This document shows positions 48,112-58,167 of a DNA stretch of 64,000 nucleotides, in pieces. Origin of the DNA: Vibrio crassostreae 9ZC13 (lineage in GTDB: Bacteria > Pseudomonadota > Gammaproteobacteria > Enterobacterales > Vibrionaceae). Position numbers and translations under genes: made by a program. Numbering within the stretch: position 1 is the stretch's first letter; each line of letters starts with the position of its first letter. The notes under the pieces are model-generated. The model was not told the origin of the DNA and did not search any database. It was given only the letters and a program-made list of their open reading frames with translations. The stretch spans positions 105,703 through 169,702 of the forward strand of contig NZ_AJYZ02000041.1 in the NCBI RefSeq assembly GCF_000272045.2, given 5' to 3'.

Positions 48112-49125
48112 ATGAAGAAACTGCTAACACTTTCAGCTCTAGCGTGTGGTGTAATTGCCCCGACAGCAATGGCTGCGGAAGAAGTAAACGTATACTCTTA
48201 CCGTCAACCTTTCCTTGTTGAGCCAATGTTCAAAGAGTTCACAAAAGAGACTGGTATTAAAGTAAACGTTAAGTTTGCTAAAAAAGGTTTAGCAGAGAAG
48301 TTAGCTCAAGAGGGTGAATACAGCCCAGCTGACGTTGTCTTAACTGTAGATATCAGCCGTCTATCTGAGCTAACTAAACAAGGTCTGGTTCAATCTGTAG
48401 AAAGCGATGTACTTGAAAAGAACATCCCAGCTCAATACCAAGATACAGATAACGAGTGGTTCGCTCTAACAACTCGTACACGTAGCGTTTATTCTTCACG
48501 TGACCGTGTTGGTCGTCTAGGTGAAGAGTTCACTTACGAAGATCTAACTAAGCCTGAATTTAAAGGCAAAATCTGTACTCGTAGTGGTAAGCACCCATAC
48601 AATGTTTCTCTAGTATCTTCGATGATTGCTCACAAAGGTGAAGCTGAAACGAAAGAATGGCTAGAAGGCGTAAAAGCAAACCTAGCACGTAAGCCTCAAG
48701 GTAACGACCGCGCGCAAGTTAAAGCGATTAAAGAAGGTCTATGTGATGTTGCTCTTGGTAACAGCTACTACCTAGGTAAGATGGTTAATGATAAAGAGCA
48801 AAAAGCTTGGGCTGACTCTGTTTACATTAACTTCCCTAACCAAGAGACTACAGGTACTCACGTAAACATCTCTGGTATGGCAATGGCTAAATACTCTCCA
48901 AATGAAGAGAATGCCGTTAAGCTGATGGAATTCCTATCTGGTGACACAGCACAAAGCATGTACGCAGAAGTGAACTACGAATACCCAGTGAAAGCAGACG
49001 TTAAACCTTCTGAGCTTGTTGCTTCATGGGGCGAGTTCAAAGCGGATACTATTTCTCTAGACGAAATTGCAAACCACCACGCGGCTGCAATCAAGCTATT
49101 AGACGAAGTTAAGTTCGATCTATAA
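48112..49125 (+). CDS. fbpA: Ferric iron ABC transporter, periplasmic binding protein
   Basis: FbpA binds Fe3+ in the periplasm and delivers it to FbpBC. A signal peptide (MKKLLTLSALACGVIAPTAMA, cut before AEE) is clear. The mature part has VNVYSYRQPFLVEPMFKEFTKETGI and the adjacent tyrosines of GNSYYLGKM, which bind iron in this family. The 337 residues are of normal length. AAAGGAT precedes the ATG, and a Fur box lies just upstream. The permease and ATPase genes follow. Confidence 0.95.
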   Translation: MKKLLTLSALACGVIAPTAMAAEEVNVYSYRQPFLVEPMFKEFTKETGIKVNVKFAKKGLAEKLAQEGEYSPADVVLTVDISRLSELTKQGLVQSVESDVLEKNIPAQYQDTDNEWFALTTRTRSVYSSRDRVGRLGEEFTYEDLTKPEFKGKICTRSGKHPYNVSLVSSMIAHKGEAETKEWLEGVKANLARKPQGNDRAQVKAIKEGLCDVALGNSYYLGKMVNDKEQKAWADSVYINFPNQETTGTHVNISGMAMAKYSPNEENAVKLMEFLSGDTAQSMYAEVNYEYPVKADVKPSELVASWGEFKADTISLDEIANHHAAAIKLLDEVKFDL

Positions 49126-49159
49126 TTTATTACGGTAGGCTTCGGCCTAAGTAAAATGA

Positions 49160-49200
49160 CAACCTCAAGTCGCCATTTTGGCTACTTGGGGTTGTTTGTT
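49160..49200 (+). terminator. Hairpin between fbpA and fbpB
   Basis: CAACCTCAAGT / ACTTGGGGTTG (one G-U pair) with an inner GCC/GGC extension is followed by a weak T tract. It may end most fbpA transcripts so that the binding protein is made in excess. Confidence 0.65.
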
Positions 49201-49318
49201 ATTGGAAAATCACTTTTTGATACAAAGCACCCCGTTGATCCCTTGAGTTATTAGCATCTCACCTTGAAGTCATTAGAGTATATGGGTATAAATAACCCCA
49301 CCATTAAAAGGATATGAG

Positions 49319-49366
49319 ATGTATTTGCAAATGCATTTGTGTTTCATTAAGCCTCGTTGTAGTTAG
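49319..49366 (+). CDS. Possible 15-residue leader peptide before fbpB
   Basis: ATG at 49319 has AAAAGGA 6 bases upstream, the best ribosome binding site in this spacer, and encodes MYLQMHLCFIKPRCS ending 3 bases before the fbpB ATG. A second frame (49314-49373, 19 residues, Cys-rich) overlaps the fbpB start as ATGA, but its start is too close to the ribosome binding site. Translation is not shown. Confidence 0.4.
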   Translation: MYLQMHLCFIKPRCS

Positions 49367-49369
49367 GCG

Positions 49370-50995
49370 ATGAAAGAAAAGAATTATTTATGGAACACCA
49401 GTAGCGGCATTATTGCTGTATTACTGGTCTTACCGATCTTAGCGATTTTTACGACGGCTGTTGGAGAAACAGATGAGCTATTTTCTCATCTGATGTCCAC
49501 AGTGATGCCTACCTATGCCTACAATACGGTGGTTTTAGTCATAGGAACCATGTTCCTGTCTTTAGTTTTTGGTATTCCGTCGGCTTGGGTTATGGCAATG
49601 TGCCGTGTTCCGGGAGAGCGTGTTTTGCAGTGGGCACTCGTCCTGCCATTAGCAATGCCAGGCTATATTGTTGGCTATATCTTTACCGATTGGTTCGACT
49701 TTGCCGGCCCTGTTCAGGTTCTACTGCGAGATCTTACTGGGTGGGGACCCGGTGAGTATTGGTTCCCGGATATTAGAACCTTATCCGGCGCTATTATTGT
49801 TCTGTCTCTCGTTCTCTATCCTTATGTTTATTTGCTGTGCCGCGCGGCATTTATGGAGCAAAACGTCTCCTTATTACAATCTGCTCGTTTGCTAAAATGC
49901 TCGCCTTGGGAAAGCTTCCGTCGTATCTCCTTACCACTTGTTCGTCCATCAATGGCGGTCGGTTTATCGCTTGTTGCTATGGAGACCATCGGTGACTTTG
50001 GTACCGTGAGTTACTTTGCGGTAAATACTTTAACGACTGCGGTTTATGATACTTGGCTAGGCTACTCAAGCTTAACGGCAGCTGCGAAAATATCGGCAAT
50101 CATGCTGGTTATCGTGATCCTACTGTTGAGCTCAGAGCGATACAGTCGCCGTAAGCAGAAGCTATTCCAGAATCAGTTCAGCAGCCGCGAAGATTTTCGT
50201 TACGACCTTTCTGGTTGGAAAAAATGGCTGGCACTATTCTGGTGCTGGGGATTAGTTTGCGTTGCGTTCTTATTCCCTCTTGGCCAGCTCATTATTTACG
50301 CCTACAAATATTTTGCTCAAAGCTGGACCCCTGAATTCAGAGAATATGCCATCAACAGCCTTTACGTTTCGGTAGCTGCTGCGATTATTGGCGTGATTAT
50401 CGCGATGATTGTTAACTTTAATCAACGCGTTAGTCCGAGTAAGAAAAATCAGGCTTATATGCGTCTCGCTTCGATGGGCTATGCCGTTCCAGGCACCGTG
50501 TTAGCGATTGGGGTGATGGTACCTGTTTTGTTCATGGATCACTTGGTCAATGACATTGCGAAAGTGATGGAGTGGGGGCGACCTGGTTTGATCTTCTCTG
50601 GCTCCATGTTCGCGCTAATTTTTGCCATGGTCGTACGTTTCTCTGCAGTGGCAATTGGCAGTATTGAAAGCAGCTTGAGTAAAGTATCCCCTTCATTGGA
50701 TATGGCCTCAAAAACCATGGGTTGCAATACCAATCAGATGTTACGCCGTGTTCATTTACCTTTGATTAAACGTGGCGCATTGATCGCTGGCTTACTGGTG
50801 TTTATCGAATCAATGAAAGAGTTGAATGCGGCCTTGCTGCTGCGTCCTTTCAACTTCGAAACATTGGCGACTTATGTTTATAACTATGCCTCAGATGAGC
50901 ACCTCGAATTGGCGGCGATGCCTGCTGTATTACTGGTGTTAGTAGGTTTAATTCCTCTGATCATCGTAAACCGTTCTTTGGAGCAGAAACACTAA
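49370..50995 (+). CDS. fbpB: Ferric iron ABC transporter permease
   Basis: FbpB is the membrane channel of the ferric uptake system. It is a fused double permease: two binding-protein-dependent halves, each with about six membrane segments and an EAA loop (SARLLKCSPWESFRRISLPLVRPS, near 170-190, and ASKTMGCNTNQMLRRVHLPLIKRG, near 445-465). The ATG at 49370 has only a weak AGG close by. Translation may depend on the upstream leader frame. It overlaps fbpC by one base (TAATG). Confidence 0.94.
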   Translation: MKEKNYLWNTSSGIIAVLLVLPILAIFTTAVGETDELFSHLMSTVMPTYAYNTVVLVIGTMFLSLVFGIPSAWVMAMCRVPGERVLQWALVLPLAMPGYIVGYIFTDWFDFAGPVQVLLRDLTGWGPGEYWFPDIRTLSGAIIVLSLVLYPYVYLLCRAAFMEQNVSLLQSARLLKCSPWESFRRISLPLVRPSMAVGLSLVAMETIGDFGTVSYFAVNTLTTAVYDTWLGYSSLTAAAKISAIMLVIVILLLSSERYSRRKQKLFQNQFSSREDFRYDLSGWKKWLALFWCWGLVCVAFLFPLGQLIIYAYKYFAQSWTPEFREYAINSLYVSVAAAIIGVIIAMIVNFNQRVSPSKKNQAYMRLASMGYAVPGTVLAIGVMVPVLFMDHLVNDIAKVMEWGRPGLIFSGSMFALIFAMVVRFSAVAIGSIESSLSKVSPSLDMASKTMGCNTNQMLRRVHLPLIKRGALIAGLLVFIESMKELNAALLLRPFNFETLATYVYNYASDEHLELAAMPAVLLVLVGLIPLIIVNRSLEQKH

Positions 50996-52023
50996 TGAGT
51001 TGTGCATTATCAATTAAAGATCTGACTTGTAAGTATGAGTCGCAAACCATCTTGGAAGCGCTCTCGTTAGAAGTTGAGCATGGTGAAATTGTTTGTCTTC
51101 TTGGTGCAAGTGGTTGCGGGAAAACCACCTTACTTAAGGCGATTGCTGGCCTGCTTCCATTGAGTAGTGGCGTAATGAGTTTAAACTGTCAAACCATCGA
51201 TGATGGCGATAATTGGTTGCCACCGGAGCAACGAAATATCGGTATGATTTTCCAAGACTACGCTCTGTTCCCGCACTTGACGGTCAACCAGAACGTTGGC
51301 TTTGGACTAAAAGAACTCTCAGAGCAGCAAAAGAAAGACAAAGTTCAAGAGATGTTAGAGTTGGTTCACTTAGATGAGTATGGTGAACGATACCCGCATC
51401 AACTTTCTGGTGGTCAACAGCAGCGTGTTGCGATTGCCCGATCTTTGGCATACAAGCCTGACTTACTGCTGTTAGATGAACCATTCTCGAACATTGACAC
51501 TCAAGTTCGTCATGAGCTGATTTCTCAAATTCGTAAGATCTTTAAGAAGCAGGGTGTGACCGCTATTTTTGTGACTCACAGTCGCGAAGAGGCATTTGCT
51601 TTTGCAGATAAGATGGCTGTGATGAACCATGGTGTGATTGAACAGTATGGTTCGGCATCTGAGTTGTATTTCCACCCTTCGAGTAAGTTTGTTGCAGACT
51701 TTTTGGGTGGCGGTAGCTACCTCAATGCACAGCGTATTTCGGAGCATGAATTTGAAACCAGTTTGGGTATGGTTGAAGCCAAACCGCAAACGGAGATTGA
51801 GTTCGGCAATACATGTGAGCTTCTGCTAAGGCCCCAGCATATCCAAGCAAGTTACGAGCAAGATAGTGCTATTTCGGTGCTAGAACAGCAATTTATGGGT
51901 GATCACTGTCGTTATGTAATCGAAGCGCATGGTCAGAAGTTATTAGCAACCTCGTCAGAAGCACTTGAAGTGGGTATGCCGGTCAACGTAAAAGTCGATA
52001 CCAAAGGCGTATTGGCTTTTTAA
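50995..52023 (+). CDS. fbpC: Ferric iron ABC transporter ATP-binding protein
   Basis: FbpC powers ferric uptake. It has Walker A GASGCGKTT, Q-loop IFQDYALFPHLT, signature LSGGQQQRVAIARSLAYKP, Walker B LLLLDEPFSNID and H-loop VTHSREEA. A C-terminal TOBE-like regulatory region (about 240-342) follows. The 342 residues are normal for the FbpC/FutC group. Its start overlaps the fbpB stop. Confidence 0.95.
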   Translation: MSCALSIKDLTCKYESQTILEALSLEVEHGEIVCLLGASGCGKTTLLKAIAGLLPLSSGVMSLNCQTIDDGDNWLPPEQRNIGMIFQDYALFPHLTVNQNVGFGLKELSEQQKKDKVQEMLELVHLDEYGERYPHQLSGGQQQRVAIARSLAYKPDLLLLDEPFSNIDTQVRHELISQIRKIFKKQGVTAIFVTHSREEAFAFADKMAVMNHGVIEQYGSASELYFHPSSKFVADFLGGGSYLNAQRISEHEFETSLGMVEAKPQTEIEFGNTCELLLRPQHIQASYEQDSAISVLEQQFMGDHCRYVIEAHGQKLLATSSEALEVGMPVNVKVDTKGVLAF

Positions 52024-52063
52024 AGAGATATAACGCGATACTAATCGTTACAAGAATCGCGAT

Positions 52064-52097
52064 AAAAAAGCCCAGCACTTTAATCAAAGTACTGGGC
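52064..52097 (-). terminator. Terminator of the chitobiose operon (minus strand)
   Basis: On the minus strand GCCCAG-ACTTT pairs with AAAGT-CTGGGC (one internal mismatch, 4-base loop), followed by six T. It also lies after the convergent fbpC. Confidence 0.88.
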
Positions 52098-52173
52098 AAG
52101 AGTTCTTCACTTATAGGCTTTAACAAGGCAGTGATTTGTTAAGTCCCATACAAAACTGCTGCACTCTATAAGC

Positions 52174-53586
52174 TTATAGAGAGAGGAAGTCTTTCACTTT
52201 TTGAAGAACACGTTCTGCAGTGTCTTTATCTTCCATTTCTGCGAAGATTCGTAGTAACGGCTCTGTTCCTGAGAAGCGAGCAATCACCCAGCCGCCATTC
52301 TTGAAGTACACCTTGGCACCATCTTCATAGCTTACTTTTTCAATTTCGTATTCAAATTCAGGCAGTTGCTTCTCGACGTAGATCTTAGTGTAAAGCGCTT
52401 CTTTCTCTGAAGGTTTAAACTTACAATCGCCTTCTGCGGTGTAGGCATAGCCATATTTAGAGTAAATCTCATCAAGTAATTCAGACAACTTCTTGCCTGT
52501 CACACTGATCATCTCAACCAGTAAGCTTGAAGCAAATACGCCATCCTTACCTTTGATGTGACCACGAATGGTTAAACCACCTGAACTTTCGCCACCAATC
52601 AGAGAGTCATCGGCCTCCATTTGTGAGCTGATATGCTTAAAGCCTACAGGAACCTCAAAGCTCTTCTCACCATGATCTGCCGCCACTTTATCCAGTAGGT
52701 GTGTGGTTGCGATGTTACGAACGACAGAGCCCTTCCAGCCTTTGTATTCCAGCAAGTAGTAGTAAAGTAGGAGTAGCACTTCGTTAGGGTGAATGAAGTG
52801 ACCTTTCTCATCGATGATTCCCAAACGGTCAGCATCGCCATCAGTACCAATACCAATGTCATAGCCTTCTGCTGCAACTAAGTGCTTCAAGCGATACAGC
52901 GTTGCAGCATTTGGCGACGGCATTAAGCCACCAAAATCTGGGTTTTTGCCATCGTTGATGACGTCGACATCACAGCGACCGTTAATCAGCACGGTTTGCA
53001 GAGCATTTTTTGCAACGCCAAACATTGGGTCAATCAGTACACGTAGGTTAGCTTTCTTGATCGAATCGATATCGATGAAGTTGATGATTGAATCAACAAA
53101 GTCGTTCATCGGGTTGATGATCTCGATTTCTTTGTCGTTTAATGCTTGCTCGAAATCGACACGAATAATATCTTCGTTGGTCAGTGTTGCGATTTGCTGT
53201 TCGATCTTCTCTGTGATGATCTCATCAGCATCACGGCCACCTTCAATGAATACCTTGATGCCATTGTAATCGGCTGGGTTGTGAGAGGCGGTAATACACG
53301 CCGAGTAGGTGCATCCCATCTCTTTTGCTTGGAACATCACGATAGGTGTTGGAACAAACTTATCGATGAAGCTTACTTTGATGTTGTTCGCCGCAAGTAC
53401 TTCTGCAAACCAACATGCGGCTTTATCGGAAAGGAAACGACGGTCATAGCCGATCACAAACCCATTCTTGGCTGCATCTTCGTTGTTGATGATGTTAGCG
53501 AGTGCTTGCGCTACCAAACGGACGTTTTCTCTAGTGAACTCCTCACCAATGAAAGCGCGCCAGCCACCTGTACCAAATTTAATCAT
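52174..53586 (-). CDS. Phosphoglucomutase / phosphomannomutase family protein (phosphohexomutase)
   Basis: This is an alpha-D-phosphohexomutase. The phosphoserine loop is TASHNPADYNG, the metal loop DGDADRLG, the sugar loop GGESSGG and the phosphate loop RFSGTEPLLR, in 470 residues. As the last gene of the chitobiose operon it may convert GlcNAc-1-phosphate, made by the upstream phosphorylase, to GlcNAc-6-phosphate. The pathway role is inference supported by the same gene order, from memory, in V. cholerae. Confidence 0.9.
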   Translation of the reverse strand: MIKFGTGGWRAFIGEEFTRENVRLVAQALANIINNEDAAKNGFVIGYDRRFLSDKAACWFAEVLAANNIKVSFIDKFVPTPIVMFQAKEMGCTYSACITASHNPADYNGIKVFIEGGRDADEIITEKIEQQIATLTNEDIIRVDFEQALNDKEIEIINPMNDFVDSIINFIDIDSIKKANLRVLIDPMFGVAKNALQTVLINGRCDVDVINDGKNPDFGGLMPSPNAATLYRLKHLVAAEGYDIGIGTDGDADRLGIIDEKGHFIHPNEVLLLLYYYLLEYKGWKGSVVRNIATTHLLDKVAADHGEKSFEVPVGFKHISSQMEADDSLIGGESSGGLTIRGHIKGKDGVFASSLLVEMISVTGKKLSELLDEIYSKYGYAYTAEGDCKFKPSEKEALYTKIYVEKQLPEFEYEIEKVSYEDGAKVYFKNGGWVIARFSGTEPLLRIFAEMEDKDTAERVLQKVKDFLSL

Positions 53587-53660
53587 TAGAAAATCCTTTT
53601 AGTCTCATTGTCTCAAGCCTGTAAAGACTTGAGACAAGAGCTGTTCGTTAAATTGCGTGA

Positions 53661-56066
53661 CTAGCCTAGAACAACGACAACATCGTTCACGCTGCCTTCT
53701 GCTTGTACTGGGATAGCGCCTTCAACTGATTCACCATTGATAGTGATAGAGGCAACGCCTTTGCTTACTGCATTCGGGTTTTGCACTGTGATGTTGTAAG
53801 TTGCGCCACGCCATTGACGAGTAACCTCGAATTCTGGCCAATCAGTCGGGATACAAGGATCAACCGTTAAGCCTTCAAAGCCTGTACGAACACCAAGAAT
53901 GAAGTTGGTTACCGCGAAGTAAGCCCAACCAGAGGTACCGGTTAACCAAGGGTGGTTTGCACGGCCGTGGTCTTGGTGATCTTTACCCATGATGAACTGC
54001 ACGTACGAGTATGGTTCTGCGTAACGCGTTTCAATCATGTCGTTTTGGTTGTATGGGTTCAGTGCGTCATAGAATTTCATCGCACGGTCACCACGGCCTA
54101 GTTTCGCTTCTGCTACCCAGGCCCATGGGTTAGGGTGAGAGAAGATTGCGCCGTTCTCTTTTACGCCTTGGTAAACGCGAGTTACGAAACCGATATCATC
54201 GTTTGGTGTTGTAAATGAAGGAGAGTTTAGGTGTAGGCCGTATTCTGAGAAAAGGTTCTCATCAACAGCGTCCATCGCTTTCTCACCGCGTTCTTGAGAT
54301 ACAGCACCAGATAGAACGGCTAGCGTGTTTGACTCAAGGTGTACACGACCTTCAGCTTGTTGAGCGGTACCGATCTTGTCGCCATTTTTAGTTAGACCAC
54401 GGATGTACCAGCCGCCTTCGTCATCCCAAAGGTGCGTTTCACACGCTTCGCGAACGTTAGCTGCCATTTCAGTGTATTTCGCAACATCAGCATCGTTATT
54501 ACGGAACTTAGCAAGATCTAGGAATTCTTGTAGCGCCCAGAAGTGTAGGAATGAAACCATTGAAGATTCACCACCACCTAGGTTCAAACAGTCATTCCAG
54601 TCAGCTCGAAGACCTTTACAGATACCCGTTTGACCTACGTATTCAGCAGAGAAGTTCAGTGCCGCTTTCATGTGTTCATAAACTGTCGCCTCGCCACCGT
54701 CTGCGTATGGAATCACTTCATCGAAGAAGTCGTGCTCACCGGTTTCCATTACGTATTTGATAATGGTCGGAACGATCCATAGGTGGTCATCAGAACATGT
54801 GTCTTCAATGCCGTGGATCTTGTCGTCATCTGACGGTGTTGGAACAACTGTTGGTGATTTTGATGGCTCAACGTCGGCTTTCTCTGGATCGAACCAGTCA
54901 GGATCGAACAAGTGTAGACCGTAGCCCGCTTTCACTTGGCCGCGAAGCAGGTCGATAATACGTTTCTTGGTCATTTGTGGGTTGGCATGGGGTACTGAAA
55001 TAGCATCTTGAGCCGTATCACGGTAACCAAGACCAGTACGACCGCCAACTTCGATGAATGATGCAAAGCGTGACCAAACCACACAGGTTTCCGCTTGGTA
55101 TAGCGTCCACGTGTTGATCATTGTGTCTAAGCCTTCGTTTGGCGACTTAACTTGGAATTTGTTGCAACGCTCGTCCCAGTGATCTTTGATGCCTTGGAAA
55201 GCGGCGTCTACGTTTGCTGTGTCTTGGTACTTCTCACGTAGGCGTTCACCGTTGCCTTTACCGATACCGAGTACATACGCAAAGCGAACTTCTTCACCGG
55301 GTTGAATCGTAAATTGCTTGTGCAGAGAACCACAATGGTTGTAACAAGTTTGAGCGCTGTTAGAACACTTACCGTTTTCAACCGCAATTGGATTTGCTTC
55401 ATCACGGTACATACCAAGGAAGTTGTCACGTTGGCCATCGTAGCTGTCTGGTGAGAAAGTTGAAGCTAGGTAGTAGAAGCCTTCAAAGTCGTTAGTGTTG
55501 TAGTACAGGTCGTATTCCAGAACACCTTCTTGGTAAGACGTGCCCGCAGAGTACAAAGACATCTGATGGTTTTGATTGTCTGATTGAATATGGCTGAAAG
55601 AGAACTCAACAAACGAGAAAGTGCTGATAGTACGTGGCTTGTCAGTGTTGTTCTTTAATACAACGTCCCAAACTTCTGCATCTTCACCCTTAGGTACGAA
55701 TAGCGTCTTGGTTGCGGTAATGCCGCTGTATTCACATTTGAATTTTGAGTATGACAGGCCGTGACGAACTTCGTAGTTCGCTTCATCTAGGCTCTTTGCC
55801 ACTGGTTGCCAAGAGATAGACCAGTAATCACCTGTCTCATCATCACGCAGGTACACATAGTGTCCAGGACGGTCAAAGGTGCCGTTTGGACGGAACTTAG
55901 TAACACGGTTGTATTCCGGAGAATTGTAGAACGAGTAACCGCCCGCATTGTGCGAAATCACGGTACAAAACTTTTCAGTACCTAGGTAGTTTGTCCAAGG
56001 TGCTGGTACATCAGGGCGAGTGATGACGTATTCGCGATTGTCGTTATCGAAATAGCCGTATTTCAT
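53661..56066 (-). CDS. chbP: N,N'-diacetylchitobiose phosphorylase (GH94)
   Basis: The enzyme splits diacetylchitobiose with phosphate into GlcNAc and GlcNAc-1-phosphate. GH94 features include the N-terminal sandwich domain, RTGLGYRDTAQDAISVPHANP, the catalytic Asp region (RADWNDCLNLGGGES) and the C-terminal domain. I chose ATG 56066 (MKYGYFDNDNREYV, 801 residues), with AAGGA upstream. The characterised Vibrio enzymes begin the same way as far as I recall. The operon context supports chitobiose over cellobiose. Confidence 0.94.
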   Translation of the reverse strand: MKYGYFDNDNREYVITRPDVPAPWTNYLGTEKFCTVISHNAGGYSFYNSPEYNRVTKFRPNGTFDRPGHYVYLRDDETGDYWSISWQPVAKSLDEANYEVRHGLSYSKFKCEYSGITATKTLFVPKGEDAEVWDVVLKNNTDKPRTISTFSFVEFSFSHIQSDNQNHQMSLYSAGTSYQEGVLEYDLYYNTNDFEGFYYLASTFSPDSYDGQRDNFLGMYRDEANPIAVENGKCSNSAQTCYNHCGSLHKQFTIQPGEEVRFAYVLGIGKGNGERLREKYQDTANVDAAFQGIKDHWDERCNKFQVKSPNEGLDTMINTWTLYQAETCVVWSRFASFIEVGGRTGLGYRDTAQDAISVPHANPQMTKKRIIDLLRGQVKAGYGLHLFDPDWFDPEKADVEPSKSPTVVPTPSDDDKIHGIEDTCSDDHLWIVPTIIKYVMETGEHDFFDEVIPYADGGEATVYEHMKAALNFSAEYVGQTGICKGLRADWNDCLNLGGGESSMVSFLHFWALQEFLDLAKFRNNDADVAKYTEMAANVREACETHLWDDEGGWYIRGLTKNGDKIGTAQQAEGRVHLESNTLAVLSGAVSQERGEKAMDAVDENLFSEYGLHLNSPSFTTPNDDIGFVTRVYQGVKENGAIFSHPNPWAWVAEAKLGRGDRAMKFYDALNPYNQNDMIETRYAEPYSYVQFIMGKDHQDHGRANHPWLTGTSGWAYFAVTNFILGVRTGFEGLTVDPCIPTDWPEFEVTRQWRGATYNITVQNPNAVSKGVASITINGESVEGAIPVQAEGSVNDVVVVLG

Positions 56067-56193
56067 TGTCATTTCCTTTTTAACAAACTGCATCTATGCA
56101 GCTAATTTTTAAATAGTGATGCTGAGTCTTATCTGACTGAGCACCTTAATTTGAGTTAGCAAGCGCTCGATGTGAGTGTTGCTTTGGTTTGTT

Positions 56194-58155
56194 TTATTGA
56201 GCTTTCCAAGGGTTGCGATAATCAACATTGAGTTTGTCGAGTAATGGCAGATGCCCCTTTAGGCGAGATAGGTAATCTAGCCAGTTTCGGTTGTTTTTAT
56301 GTGTCCAACATCCTTCAGCTAAAGCGCTAATTCTTGGGAATACCATGTAATCCATACGCTTTTGGTTGGTGACGATCTCACACCATAGAGCACACTGAAT
56401 TCCGCGGATCCGCTTACGAATTGGGTCGGTGTCGGATATCTCAGCAAGTGCTTCGTAGGTATAAGCTTGTTCTAATGGGATAACGGCAGCCCAATCTACG
56501 CCCGGTTCTTCCGGTGCATAATCTTGGGTCATGTCGAGATAGGTAAACTGTGCAGGTTGCAACACCACATCAAAGCCTTGGCGAGCGCAATTGACAGCCG
56601 CTTCTTCACTGAGCCATGAGTAGATGATGGTCTCTTTACTCACTTTGTCGCCGTGCTGTGCTTCTTCCCAGCCGACCATGCGTTTGCCGAGTTGCTTAAG
56701 CTTGTTTTCGGCATAGCGGAATAGGTGACCTTGTAGGTCTTTGCTGTCTTGGTACTGGTGTTCTTTCATCAACGCTTGAGCAGCAGGGCTGTTGCTCCAC
56801 ACTCCCGGTGGCACTTCGTCTGCACCCATGTGAATTAATTCGCTCGGGAACAGCTCTGCGACTTCTTCAATAACTGCATCTAGAAATTGGTAAGTGCCTG
56901 GTAAACCTGGGTTTAGGACGTTGTCGTTGTAGTGCTGAATGCTTTTGTATTGAGTAGTGTCAGCTTGCTCTACCAACATGTCAGGCAGTGATTTGATTGC
57001 GGCACGGCAGTGTCCCGGAATATCGATCTCTGGGATCACCGTGATGCTGCGTTGCTCTGCATATTCAATGACTTCACGAATTTGTTGTTGCGTGTAGAAG
57101 CCGCCGTAGTTTTCCGCAATGTGGGTATATTGCGGCTCTAGTGCATGATCAGGGCCACGCCAAGCGCCAATTTCTGTTAGCTGTGGCAGGCTCTTTATCT
57201 CAATTCTCCAACCTTCATCGTCAGTTAGGTGCCAATGAAATACGTTGAACTTGTAGTGCGCCAGTTGATTGATTAAACGCTTCACTTGCTCTACTGAGTG
57301 GAAGTGACGAGCGCAGTCCAACATCATGCCGCGGTACTTAAAGCGCGGTTGGTCGGCTATCTTGCAACATGGTAGAGAGAAGTTCTCTGCGTCCAGTTGT
57401 TGAACTAGTTGAATCAAGCTTGCCACAGCGTGTGTAAAGCCCGACTGGCTGCCTGATTCAGCAATAATCTGTTGTGCAGTGATGGTCAGTTTGTATTCGG
57501 CTTCATCTAACGTCGGGTTGCTGCGAAATAGAATGTTGCCGCTTTCGTCTTTTGAAAGTTCAGCTGAAAGCGCGGTCGAAAGAGACAGCTCAAAGGTCGA
57601 GAGCAACTCTTGCTGGAACCAAGAGACTGCCTTATCAGCAAGATGAGATTGAACCTCAATTCTGCAGTCGTTATTTAGCGCGAAGTTACTTAGCGCGAAA
57701 CTACCTTGCTGAAATTCGATCTGATTAGGCTGAGGAATTAATGCCACCTCAGCAGCGTTCACTTCAGGTATCTGATTGCGTTCACGGTATGGTGACGCCA
57801 GAACAATAGGTGATATCGCGACTGGCAGCACCGAGGTTTCGCCTTGGTGATGCGTTTGGATAAAGGCATCGTTTAGACCGTCAGAATAAAAACGGAATGG
57901 GGCGCTTTGAATGCTGAATTCAAGGTAGTAATGGTTGTTGGCCTTTAACACTGACGAACTTGGTTTGAACGAACAAAAGCTTCCAACTTGAGTCAGTTCA
58001 CCTTGCGATAAACTTTCTGGAAGGATGAATCGATCAAATGCAAAGTGCAGAGACCAATCTGTTACGTCGAGGTCACTTAAGTTATGTACCGTAAGGCCAA
58101 ATCGGCAGTTATTTTTTTGTTCAGAAAGAACAGCTAAGTCGATGCGATAATTCAT
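56194..58155 (-). CDS. Beta-N-acetylhexosaminidase (GH20)
   Basis: The enzyme removes terminal GlcNAc from chitin oligosaccharides. The 653 residues have an N-terminal domain (about 1-130), a GH20b domain (about 140-265) and the catalytic barrel with GMMLDCARHFHSVEQVKRLINQLAHYKFNVFHWHLTDDEGWR and the catalytic pair HMGADEVPPG. No signal peptide is seen, so it acts in the cytoplasm on imported sugars. AGGGAAG precedes the ATG. The kinase gene lies just upstream. Confidence 0.94.
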   Translation of the reverse strand: MNYRIDLAVLSEQKNNCRFGLTVHNLSDLDVTDWSLHFAFDRFILPESLSQGELTQVGSFCSFKPSSSVLKANNHYYLEFSIQSAPFRFYSDGLNDAFIQTHHQGETSVLPVAISPIVLASPYRERNQIPEVNAAEVALIPQPNQIEFQQGSFALSNFALNNDCRIEVQSHLADKAVSWFQQELLSTFELSLSTALSAELSKDESGNILFRSNPTLDEAEYKLTITAQQIIAESGSQSGFTHAVASLIQLVQQLDAENFSLPCCKIADQPRFKYRGMMLDCARHFHSVEQVKRLINQLAHYKFNVFHWHLTDDEGWRIEIKSLPQLTEIGAWRGPDHALEPQYTHIAENYGGFYTQQQIREVIEYAEQRSITVIPEIDIPGHCRAAIKSLPDMLVEQADTTQYKSIQHYNDNVLNPGLPGTYQFLDAVIEEVAELFPSELIHMGADEVPPGVWSNSPAAQALMKEHQYQDSKDLQGHLFRYAENKLKQLGKRMVGWEEAQHGDKVSKETIIYSWLSEEAAVNCARQGFDVVLQPAQFTYLDMTQDYAPEEPGVDWAAVIPLEQAYTYEALAEISDTDPIRKRIRGIQCALWCEIVTNQKRMDYMVFPRISALAEGCWTHKNNRNWLDYLSRLKGHLPLLDKLNVDYRNPWKAQ

Positions 58156-58167
58156 ATAACTTCCCTG

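Noticed and set aside
49319..49336. Inverted repeat before fbpB as a second Fur box
   Set aside because: The arms (ATGTATTTG / CAAATGCAT) do not fit the Fur consensus, so I report it only as an unexplained palindrome.
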